A DNA stretch of 5,666 nucleotides from the NCBI GenBank assembly GCA_958442925.1, contig CAUCIO010000148.1:1-5666 (forward strand). Reading direction: 5' to 3'. Position numbers and translations under genes: made by a program. Positions 1 through 5,666 of the stretch are shown here, piece after piece (positions within the stretch are counted from its first letter, which is position 1; each line of letters opens with the position of its first letter). The notes beneath the pieces are model-generated. The model saw nothing but the letters and a program-made list of their open reading frames with translations. It was not told where the DNA came from and searched no databases. Source of the DNA: an uncultured Clostridium sp. (GTDB taxonomy: Bacteria; Bacillota; Clostridia; Lachnospirales; Lachnospiraceae).

Positions 1-25
1 AGATTTCACCTAATTTAACTCCCAT
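1..25 (-). CDS. hsdS: Probable 5' end of type I restriction specificity subunit (HsdS), truncated by window edge
   Basis: Only the first eight codons are visible, reading M-G-V-K-L-G-E-I and then running off the window. The V-K-L-G-E-I string resembles the usual opening of the first target recognition domain of HsdS, which sets the DNA sequence recognised by a type I methyltransferase or restriction complex. Its position 49 nt after hsdM on the same strand fits the common hsdM-hsdS order. An AGGGA stretch 7 nt upstream of the ATG could serve as ribosome binding site. A second ATG at 33..31 has a better-spaced GGAG (45..42, 8 nt away) but its frame stops after seven codons, so the start is uncertain and a frameshift is possible. 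The call rests on eight residues plus context and is tentative. Confidence 0.45.
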
Positions 26-74
26 AATTTCATCCCTACAACTCCGAATTGATCGATTTTGTATATCCTTCCTC

Positions 75-1475
75 TTATAAATTTAACAGTCTCTCCAGCT
101 CTTCCATTTCCTGGCTGATTTCCATCTCTATTTCGCGAAGCTCTGTCATGATCTCCAATGTAGAAGGATACTCAACGGGAACGTATTCCACCTTTTTGTA
201 TTTATTGATTGAAAGATCATATGCATTTTCAACAATCTCGCTTTTGGGCACAAAAAAGCTCTGCTCTGTACGTTTCCGGTCGGCCTCGGCTGATAAATTG
301 TGGAAACGTGCTATAATATCCGGGATATCGTTCTCTTTTACTTCGTTTCGCTTATCGTCCAGGCTGTATCCGTCTGCTGTCATATCGTAGAACCAGACCT
401 GATCGGTTCCGCCGTGTTCTGTTTTTGTGAATATCAAAATAGCAGTCGATACTCCCGCATATGGCTTAAACACTCCGGGCGGCATGGAAATCACCGCTTC
501 CAGTCTCTGATTTTCCACAATTTCCTTTCGAATATCTTTGTGTGCCTTGGTCTTGCAGACCTTCAGCAAATCTCCCGACACGGACTCTGCGTCCAGGCTG
601 CCCTTAAAGGGAGGATTGGCCAGCACCAGCGAATATTTCTCTTTATCCGGATTCTGATCCGACAGGCTGTCCCGATATTCAATAAATGGATTGTCAATTC
701 CATGAGTCATCATGTTCATTGCCCCAATACGAAGCATGGTTCTGTCCATGTCATATCCATGGAACATGTGATTCATATAGTGATCTTTTTTCTGCTTATT
801 GAAAAAAATTTCTTCTTTCTTCTTTTCCTTCAGGTATTCTCCTGCTGCCACTAAAAATCCCGATGTTCCGCAGGCTGGATCGCAGATCACCTCGTCGCTG
901 GAAGGATCCATCAGCTCCACCATCATTCGGATAATGTGCCTTGGGGTCCTGAACTGGCCGTTTCGTCCGGACTGGGCAATCTTTGACAAAAGGTACTCAT
1001 ACACGTCTCCCCTCACGTCCGCAGTCTGAATTTCATTCATGATTCTGTATATTTCGTCTAATGAATCGACGACCTTTGATAAAACAAGAGGCGTCGGCAG
1101 CTTAAAAATTGCGTCGTCCATATATTTGGAATAGGCGCTGTTCTTGTCGCTGTGCAGTGTCTTGATAAATGGAAATACCCATTCCTGCATCACAGAATAC
1201 ATTCTGTCAGCCGGAAAATCGTGGAAAACAGACCATTTAAGCTGTGATCCGGCTATAGTCCGTTCTCCTATTTTTACTTCATCAGAGAAAATGCTCTGAT
1301 AGGGAAGTCCCAGCATGGCGCTTTCTCGCGCCCTGGTATTATCGGAATCATCCAAATCATGAATAAACATCAGATAGGTAATCTGTTCAATTACTTCAAG
1401 GGGATTTACCAGACCGCCTGAAGCGAAAATGTCCCACAAACCGTCAATTTTGTTTTTTAACTCACCTGTAATCAT
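75..1475 (-). CDS. hsdM: Type I restriction-modification DNA methyltransferase subunit HsdM, with probable internal in-frame deletion
   Basis: This 466-residue protein is the modification subunit of a type I system. With HsdS it would transfer a methyl group from S-adenosylmethionine to adenine N6 in the target site. The HsdM N-terminal helical domain spans about residues 5-145. The N6-adenine methyltransferase domain follows, with a GQFRTPRHI lead-in at 173-181, the SAM-binding motif I DPACGTSGF at 199-207 and the catalytic motif IV NPPF at 287-290. The conserved MPPGVFKPYAGVSTAIL stretch is at 331-347. An acidic, coiled-coil-like tail occupies about 439-466, the end that usually contacts HsdS. 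The ATG is preceded by GGAGG (1485..1481) with 5-nt spacing. The family is usually near 500 residues. Here about 33 residues normally found between motif IV and the 311-350 region are absent, with KTK (308-310) joined directly to AHKDIRK. The frame is intact, but activity is doubtful. Family assignment is secure. Confidence 0.93.
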   Translation of the reverse strand: MITGELKNKIDGLWDIFASGGLVNPLEVIEQITYLMFIHDLDDSDNTRARESAMLGLPYQSIFSDEVKIGERTIAGSQLKWSVFHDFPADRMYSVMQEWVFPFIKTLHSDKNSAYSKYMDDAIFKLPTPLVLSKVVDSLDEIYRIMNEIQTADVRGDVYEYLLSKIAQSGRNGQFRTPRHIIRMMVELMDPSSDEVICDPACGTSGFLVAAGEYLKEKKKEEIFFNKQKKDHYMNHMFHGYDMDRTMLRIGAMNMMTHGIDNPFIEYRDSLSDQNPDKEKYSLVLANPPFKGSLDAESVSGDLLKVCKTKAHKDIRKEIVENQRLEAVISMPPGVFKPYAGVSTAILIFTKTEHGGTDQVWFYDMTADGYSLDDKRNEVKENDIPDIIARFHNLSAEADRKRTEQSFFVPKSEIVENAYDLSINKYKKVEYVPVEYPSTLEIMTELREIEMEISQEMEELERLLNL

Positions 1476-1487
1476 GTCTTCCTCCGC

Positions 1488-1526
1488 TTTTCATACATAC
1501 TTTTCATACATGCTTTCCACACATAC
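1488..1526 (-). repeat. Three tandem imperfect 13-nt repeats just upstream of the hsdM ribosome binding site
   Basis: Read on the minus strand, three adjacent 13-nt units are GTATGTGTGGAAA (1526..1514), GCATGTATGAAAA (1513..1501) and GTATGTATGAAAA (1500..1488). The last two differ at one position and the first has drifted further. The block ends two bases before the GGAGG of hsdM, so it lies in the untranslated leader. A unit of 13 nt is not a multiple of three, and each of the two good copies contains ATG codons that open very short frames. Any role in expression is inference; simple replication slippage could also produce such a block. Confidence 0.7.
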
Positions 1527-1601
1527 CTTGATAACGGCCTTTGCCGATTGTTTCTGTTTTTTTATTTTCCAGTAATGTCTGTGCATTCTGACGCTAAGTG
1601 T

Positions 1602-1610
1602 AGTATAGCA
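1602..1610 (-). promoter_or_regulatory. Putative extended -10 promoter for hsdM
   Basis: On the minus strand TGCTATACT (1610..1602) matches a TGn extended -10 element followed by a TATACT hexamer, one base from the TATAAT consensus. No good -35 hexamer lies at 16-18 nt spacing; that place is taken by an AAA-loop inverted repeat (1631..1617). Extended -10 promoters can work without a strong -35. Transcription would start near 1595 and give hsdM a leader of about 120 nt. The location between the pheT terminator and hsdM supports the call, but it is a motif-based prediction. Confidence 0.55.
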
Positions 1611-1616
1611 CAAACC

Positions 1617-1631
1617 GCCGCTTTTAGCGAC
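1617..1631. repeat. Short inverted repeat upstream of the hsdM -10 box
   Basis: On the minus strand GTCGCT and AGCGGC flank AAA and form a six-pair stem, one pair being G-U in RNA or a mismatch in DNA. It sits where the -35 region of the predicted hsdM promoter would be. It could be a protein-binding dyad or a chance palindrome; nothing else in the sequence decides between them. Confidence 0.35.
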
Positions 1632-1658
1632 CTTAACCCGCCGTCTTGCTTATTACAC

Positions 1659-1710
1659 AAAAAGCGCCTCCGCCAGCCGGAAGGATTTCCCCTCAGACTG
1701 GCAGAGACGC
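1659..1710 (-). terminator. Intrinsic terminator of the pheST operon
   Basis: On the minus strand GCGTCTCTGCCAGTC (1710..1696) pairs fully with GGCTGGCGGAGGCGC (1678..1664), giving a 15-pair stem with three G-U pairs. The 17-nt loop can add a few inner pairs, and a run of five T residues (1663..1659) follows at once. It begins 51 nt after the pheT stop codon. It should end pheST transcription and separate it from hsdM. The opposite strand has no T-run next to the stem, so it does not look bidirectional. Confidence 0.9.
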
Positions 1711-1761
1711 CATGTTATCTTACATTTATTCTGTTTCTTTTTATCCCTTCATCAGGAATTT

Positions 1762-4209
1762 TTAGCTTCTCAGCTCGATTCCAAGTCCCTGAAGACCGTT
1801 CAGGATCTTGTTCATGGCGGAGGTTACTTCCTTCTCCTCCAATGTGTGATCCTTGGAACGGAAGGTGATGGAGTAAGCTACGGATTTGTAGCCTGCTGTG
1901 ATCTGGCTGCCCTCGTAAACATCAAAGAGCTGGTAGCTTTCCAGAATCTTGCCGCCTCTCTGCTCAATGATATCCTCGATCTGTCCTGCCAGAATCTCCT
2001 TCTTCATTACCATACTCAGGTCTCTTGTCACAGACGGATACTTGGCGATTCCCTCGTATTTATGGTCAAAGGTAGCGTTTGCAGTGACCTCCGGCATATC
2101 GAGAACTGCCACATAGGTCTTCTCGCCCAGCTTGTAGTTGTCTGCTACGTCCGGATGAACCTCACCCATGTATCCAATCACTGTACCATTGTAGGAAATG
2201 AGAGCCTGACGTCCTGGATGGAGGAAGCTCTTTCCTGCCTCAGGATTGTAATGAGGCTTTTTCTTCATTCCCACTTTCTCTAAGAACTCTTCCACTACGC
2301 CCTTCATGGTGAAGAAATCGCCGTTTCCGTACATTCCCAGAGTGAACTGCTGGCGCTCGTCCGGAAGAGCCGGGAGTCCTGTCTCCTCCAGGTGCTTTGC
2401 GTTCTCCTCCTCGCTGACTGGAAGGTAAATCGTAGCCAGTTCGTAGAGTTTTACATCCTTATTTCTGCGGTTATAGTTTGTGGAGAGAGAATTTAACATT
2501 CCGTTTAACGGAGTGGTTCTCATAACACTGAAATCCTCTCCCAGAGGATTGGAGATAGAAACTACTCTGCGAAGTACAGAATCCTCCGGAATCAGAAGCT
2601 TGTCAAATACCTTCGGGCTCTCGAAGGAGTAGGTCATGCTCTGGGAGAATCCGCAGAACTCTGCAATTCTTCTGGCAATCTCCTCCACTCTCAGCTTGAA
2701 GGACAGCTTTCCTGCAGTAGCCTCGCCTGTAGGCAGAGCGGTCGGAATCACATCGTAGCCATAGAAACGGGCAACCTCTTCAGCCACGTCTGCCATTCTG
2801 TGAACGTCCTGACGCCAGCTTGGAACTACGATCTCATTTGTCTTCTCATCGTATTCCAGCTCTACGCTCTTTAAGTAGGAAATCATGTCTTCTTTGGAAA
2901 TATCAGTTCCCAGAAGGCGGTTGATTCTCTCCGGCTCGAAGGCAACGCGGTTTCCTTCTTTCTTTACCGGATATACGTCCAGCATGCCTCCTACAACCTC
3001 TCCGGCTCCCAGTTCTTCGATCAGCTGGCAGGCGCGGTTGATAGCCAGCTCCGCTGTGTTTGGATCCAGTCCCTTCTCGAACTTTCCGGAAGCGTCGGTT
3101 CTCAGTCCCACTCTCTTGGCGGAGAGACGGATATTGGTTCCATCAAAGCAGGCAGCCTCGAATACCATAGTCTTTACATCGTCTGTAATCTTGGAGTTCT
3201 CGCCTCCCATGATTCCAGCGATTCCCACTGCCTTCTCGCCGTCGTTGATCATAAGGATCTGGCTGTCCAGCTGTCTCTCCTGACCGTCCAGAGTCTGGAA
3301 CACATCTCCGTCCTGAGCGCATTTTACCACGATCTCTTTTCCTGCAATCTGGTCATAATCGTAAGCATGCATCGGCTGTCCGTACTCTTCCATTACATAG
3401 TTTGTAATATCTACAATGTTGTTAATAGGGCGGATACCGCTGGCAGCCAGGCGGCGGCGCATCCAGTCCGGAGACGGAGCCAGCTTAATATTCTTCACCA
3501 TTCTTGCACAGTAGCGCGGGCACAGCTTCGTATCCTCTACGCTCACCTTCAGGTAATCGTGAATGTCCTCACTGTTTCCTGTAGCCTTAATCTCAGGGGT
3601 GCAGAACTTCTTTCCGAAGGTAGCAGCTGCCTCTCTGGCAATTCCGATTACGCTGTAGCAGTCTACACGGTTGGAAGTAATTTCATACTCGAATACGACA
3701 TCTCTGAGGCCCAGTGCTTCTACTGCGTCGCTTCCCACCTGAACATCGTCCGGGAATACGTAAATTCCAAGCTCCGGCGCATCCGGGTACATCTCACGGC
3801 TGGAACCAAGTTCCTCTACGGAGCACATCATGCCGTTGGACTCGATGCCGCGCAGCTTGCCTTTTTTAATGGACACTCCGTCCTCAGGACGTCCGCCGTC
3901 ATGGTCTCCGGCTACCTTTCCGCCGTCCAGAACCACCGGAACCTTCTGTCCCACCTCTACGTTAGGCGCTCCTGTGACAATCTGAGTTACCTCACCGCCC
4001 AGATCTACCTGGCAGATCACCAGCTTGTCTGCGTCCGGATGGCGGTCAATCTTTAAAATCTGTCCCACCACAATCTTCTCCAGATTTTTGTCCAGGCGCT
4101 CATAGCCCTCTACCTTTGTTCCTGTCAGAGTCATAGCGTCAGTGTATTCCTGGGCTGTGACATCCAGATCCGGAACATATGCTTTTATCCATGATAATGC
4201 TGTGATCAT
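1762..4209 (-). CDS. pheT: Phenylalanine--tRNA ligase beta subunit (PheT)
   Basis: This 815-residue protein is the beta subunit of the cytoplasmic (alpha-beta)2 phenylalanyl-tRNA synthetase. It binds tRNA-Phe and hydrolyses mischarged Tyr-tRNA-Phe. Full length matches the family, usually near 800 residues. Visible parts in order are an N-terminal segment (1-38), an EMAP/OB-type tRNA-binding domain at about 42-155 with RHPDADKL at 56-63, and the B3/B4 editing domain at about 210-387 including GIAGIMGG at 329-336 and GLRTDASGKFEKG at 368-380. The B5 domain follows at about 410-485, with its acidic DVHRMADVAEE stretch at 468-478. A catalytic-core-like domain spans about 490-700, and a C-terminal FDX-ACB anticodon-binding domain runs from about 722 to 815, opening KYPSVTRDLSMVM. 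AAGGAG (4222..4217) lies 7 nt before the ATG. The gene follows pheS by 74 nt without a terminator, so it should share T-box control. No disruption seen. Confidence 0.98.
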   Translation of the reverse strand: MITALSWIKAYVPDLDVTAQEYTDAMTLTGTKVEGYERLDKNLEKIVVGQILKIDRHPDADKLVICQVDLGGEVTQIVTGAPNVEVGQKVPVVLDGGKVAGDHDGGRPEDGVSIKKGKLRGIESNGMMCSVEELGSSREMYPDAPELGIYVFPDDVQVGSDAVEALGLRDVVFEYEITSNRVDCYSVIGIAREAAATFGKKFCTPEIKATGNSEDIHDYLKVSVEDTKLCPRYCARMVKNIKLAPSPDWMRRRLAASGIRPINNIVDITNYVMEEYGQPMHAYDYDQIAGKEIVVKCAQDGDVFQTLDGQERQLDSQILMINDGEKAVGIAGIMGGENSKITDDVKTMVFEAACFDGTNIRLSAKRVGLRTDASGKFEKGLDPNTAELAINRACQLIEELGAGEVVGGMLDVYPVKKEGNRVAFEPERINRLLGTDISKEDMISYLKSVELEYDEKTNEIVVPSWRQDVHRMADVAEEVARFYGYDVIPTALPTGEATAGKLSFKLRVEEIARRIAEFCGFSQSMTYSFESPKVFDKLLIPEDSVLRRVVSISNPLGEDFSVMRTTPLNGMLNSLSTNYNRRNKDVKLYELATIYLPVSEEENAKHLEETGLPALPDERQQFTLGMYGNGDFFTMKGVVEEFLEKVGMKKKPHYNPEAGKSFLHPGRQALISYNGTVIGYMGEVHPDVADNYKLGEKTYVAVLDMPEVTANATFDHKYEGIAKYPSVTRDLSMVMKKEILAGQIEDIIEQRGGKILESYQLFDVYEGSQITAGYKSVAYSITFRSKDHTLEEKEVTSAMNKILNGLQGLGIELRS

Positions 4210-4283
4210 CTCAATTCTCCTTGCAATCTAATCGGTTCTCTGTGAAACCTTTATCTGTTGATTCCTGTCTGGTTTGAAAACTC

Positions 4284-5303
4284 TTAGAACTGCTTTAAAA
4301 AGCGCACGTCGTTTTCATACAGCAGTCTCATATCGTCAATCTCATACTTTAAGAGGGCAATTCTCTCAAGGCCCACACCGAAGGCAAAACCTGAGTATTC
4401 CTCCGGATCAATGTTGCACATCTCCAGTACGTGAGGATGTACCATACCGCAGCCTAAAATCTCAATCCATCCGGATCCCTTGCAGAAGCGGCAGCCCTTT
4501 CCTCCGCACTTGAAGCAGCTTACATCTACCTCAGCAGACGGCTCTGTGAACGGGAAATGGTGAGGACGGAATTTTACCTTTGTCTCCTCGCCGAACAGCT
4601 CTCTGGCGAACTCAGCCAGGGTTCCCTTCAGATCGGCAAATGTAATGTTCTTATCAATCACAAGTCCCTCAATCTGGTGGAAGGACGGAGAATGAGTTGC
4701 GTCCACCTCGTCAGAACGGAATACACGGCCCGGAGCAATAATGCGGATCGGAGGCTTTCTTGTCTCCATGGTGCGGACCTGAACCGGGGAAGTCTGGCTT
4801 CTGAGGACAACCGAATCATTGATGTAGAAGGTATCCTGCTCGTCTCTGGCCGGATGTCCCTTCGGAATGTTTAATTTCTCAAAGTTGTACTTATCATACT
4901 CCACCTCAGGACCTTCCACTACCTCATAGCCCATTCCGATGAAGATTCTCTCTACTTCCTCTAAAGCGATGGTATTTGGATGGCTGTGGCCTACATGGTT
5001 CTTCTTAGCAGGAAGAGTTACGTCAATTACCTCTCTCTTCATCTGCTCCTCGCGGGCCAGACGAGCCAGTTTGTTCTTGGTCTCCTCTAACTTGGCCTCG
5101 ATTAAGGCTCTGGCATCATTTACCATCTGGCCTACCTTCGGGCGTTCCTCCGGAGCCACGTCCTTCATACTCTTTAAAACGCTGGTCAGCTCACCCTTTT
5201 TTCCAAGGTATGCGACGCGGATATCATTTAACTTTTCCAGTGCGTCGGAAGCTTCGATCTTTGCAAGGGCCTCAGCCTTGATCTTCTCTAACTGCTCTTT
5301 CAT
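4284..5303 (-). CDS. pheS: Phenylalanine--tRNA ligase alpha subunit (PheS)
   Basis: This 339-residue protein is the catalytic alpha subunit of phenylalanyl-tRNA synthetase, a class II enzyme that activates Phe with ATP and charges tRNA-Phe. An N-terminal helical coiled-coil region (about 1-92) contacts tRNA. The catalytic core includes HSHPN at 106-110, RSQTSPVQVR at 168-177, motif 2 RVFRSDEVDATHSPSFHQIEG at 193-213, and motif 3 around GVGLER at 309-314. GFAFG at 305-309 keeps the alanine (A307) corresponding to the E. coli Ala294 position of the Phe pocket. Cysteines 263, 266, 271 and 274 form a CxxC-x4-CxxC pattern that could bind zinc. The ATG at 5303 is chosen because AAGGAG (5314..5309) precedes it by 5 nt and MKEQLEKIK is a normal PheS start. 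The frame stays open upstream to a GTG at 5432, but that lies in the T-box leader. Length matches the family (near 340). Confidence 0.98.
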   Translation of the reverse strand: MKEQLEKIKAEALAKIEASDALEKLNDIRVAYLGKKGELTSVLKSMKDVAPEERPKVGQMVNDARALIEAKLEETKNKLARLAREEQMKREVIDVTLPAKKNHVGHSHPNTIALEEVERIFIGMGYEVVEGPEVEYDKYNFEKLNIPKGHPARDEQDTFYINDSVVLRSQTSPVQVRTMETRKPPIRIIAPGRVFRSDEVDATHSPSFHQIEGLVIDKNITFADLKGTLAEFARELFGEETKVKFRPHHFPFTEPSAEVDVSCFKCGGKGCRFCKGSGWIEILGCGMVHPHVLEMCNIDPEEYSGFAFGVGLERIALLKYEIDDMRLLYENDVRFLKQF

Positions 5304-5371
5304 AATGTCTCCTTTTTCAATAGATTGTATCTGCGCGTCGTGTGTCAAAGGACCTTCCTGATATTTCTTAT

Positions 5372-5415
5372 AAAAAAACAAAAATCCCGCCCCTTCACAC
5401 ACGAAGGGACGGGAT
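5372..5415 (-). terminator. Regulated intrinsic terminator of the pheST T-box leader
   Basis: On the minus strand ATCCCGTCCCTTC (5415..5403) pairs with GAAGGGGCGGGAT (5396..5384), a 13-pair GC-rich stem with one U-G pair. A GTGTGT loop separates the arms, and TTTTGTTTTTTT follows down to 5372. The 5' arm contains CCGTCCCT, which alternatively pairs with the conserved T-box side (AGGG and CGG) to make the antiterminator. The two structures are therefore mutually exclusive, as expected for tRNA-dependent antitermination. Confidence 0.93.
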
Positions 5416-5637
5416 ATAAACCGCGGTACCACCCTGATTCCTGCTGCTGCAGGCTCTTATCTTATACGTAACGTGTACGAAACGTCGCCGCTTACTTAGC
5501 TCCCCTTTGCGGCCTGCTGTTCAGCTACGCGGCTCTGGTGGGAATTTCGAACTCTTATCTGAACCGGAGAAGACTCTCAGCCGATGATCTCCTCTCTCTG
5601 GACGGAAAATAAGCTTCTACTTACACCTTCACTGCCT
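5416..5637 (-). promoter_or_regulatory. T-box riboswitch leader responding to uncharged tRNA-Phe
   Basis: This leader binds uncharged tRNA-Phe and permits readthrough into pheS. Minus-strand landmarks are clear. Stem I contains a CTTAT/ATAAG helix, and the 3' side of the specifier loop follows at once with AGTTCGAA. The specifier triplet is UUC (5551..5549), a Phe codon. The AGAGAGAGGAG stretch belongs to the distal half of stem I. A CCTGC-AGCA-GCAGG hairpin (5453..5440) fits stem III. The T-box AGGGTGGTACCGCGG is at 5435..5421. Its UGGU (5431..5428) can pair with the ACCA end of a tRNA with discriminator A73, as in tRNA-Phe. The antiterminator would pair AGGG with CCCU and CGG with CCG, using the 5' arm of the downstream terminator. 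Class and amino acid specificity are well supported; exact 5' end is estimated. Confidence 0.94.
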
Positions 5638-5640
5638 TTT

Positions 5641-5646
5641 CTTATA
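5641..5646 (-). promoter_or_regulatory. Possible -10 box of the pheST promoter
   Basis: TATAAG on the minus strand (5646..5641) lies just upstream of the T-box leader in AT-rich sequence, and would start transcription near 5635. The matching -35 would fall at or beyond the window edge, so it cannot be verified. Other AT-rich hexamers nearby make this a weak prediction. Confidence 0.4.
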
Positions 5647-5666
5647 CTGTTTAATATTTTACGCAC

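Noticed and set aside
300..854. Open frame of 184 residues on the plus strand opposite hsdM
   Set aside because: It is antisense to conserved HsdM motifs, has a low-complexity Phe/Leu-rich composition and no convincing ribosome site.
1535..1555. Small CGGC-AAAG-GCCG hairpin in the hsdM leader
   Set aside because: It has four pairs only, with no T-run or conserved partner, so it is too weak to call a terminator or riboswitch.
1548..1868. Open frame of 106 residues on the plus strand across the pheT-hsdM gap
   Set aside because: It runs through the pheST terminator and into the 3' end of pheT antisense, with no domain and no clear start signal.
3367..4056. Open frame of 229 residues on the plus strand
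   Set aside because: It lies wholly inside pheT on the opposite strand, has no recognisable domain, and is explained as a shadow of that gene's biased codon use.
4210..4283. Possible regulatory hairpin between pheS and pheT
   Set aside because: Only short pairings such as AAACC with GGTTT are possible, with long loops and no T-run. The gap looks like a plain spacer carrying the pheT ribosome site.
4482..4517. CxxC-x4-CxxC cysteine cluster in PheS as a sign of a fused zinc domain
   Set aside because: The four cysteines sit inside the normal PheS catalytic domain in a GC-rich Gly/Cys loop known from Firmicute PheS proteins, so this is an ordinary family variation.
5304..5432. Upstream extension of PheS by 43 residues from a GTG at 5432
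   Set aside because: The GTG is part of the conserved T-box sequence and the extension would be translated through the terminator hairpin. The ATG at 5303 has a proper AAGGAG site and gives the normal family length and N-terminus.

Overview
The window suggests a low-to-medium-GC Firmicute, most likely a Clostridia/Lachnospiraceae-type gut bacterium. The evidence is a tRNA-sensing T-box leader in front of pheST, strong AAGGAG-type ribosome binding sites, and the sequence style of PheS, PheT and HsdM. I did not identify a species. All supported genes lie on the minus strand, so biological order runs from high to low coordinates.

Region 1 (about 5646 to 1659) is a complete phenylalanyl-tRNA synthetase operon. 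A possible -10 box sits near the right edge. It is followed by a T-box leader of about 260 nt with a UUC (Phe) specifier and a UGGU box in the antiterminator bulge, then a GC-rich intrinsic terminator that competes with the antiterminator. Next come pheS (339 aa) and, after a 74-nt gap, pheT (815 aa). A 15-bp hairpin with a T-run closes the operon. The leader should let transcription into pheST proceed only when uncharged tRNA-Phe accumulates; PheS and PheT then form the (alpha-beta)2 enzyme that charges it.

Region 2 (about 1658 to 1) is the start of a type I restriction-modification locus. It has its own extended -10 promoter and a 13-nt imperfect triple repeat directly before the ribosome binding site. 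The DNA methyltransferase subunit gene hsdM follows, and then, cut by the window edge, what looks like the first codons of the specificity gene hsdS. No hsdR is present in the window.

The most notable observation is in HsdM. The frame is open and both signature motifs (DPACGTSGF and NPPF) are present, but a block of roughly 33 residues that normally follows NPPF is missing. That block is the helix plus the GGR-AVVVP-LF strand of the methyltransferase fold. The flanking sequence joins cleanly in frame, which looks like an internal deletion that probably inactivates the enzyme. The hsdS start also looks unusual and may carry a one-base frameshift. I saw no wholly new system, CRISPR array, insertion sequence, tRNA or rRNA gene.
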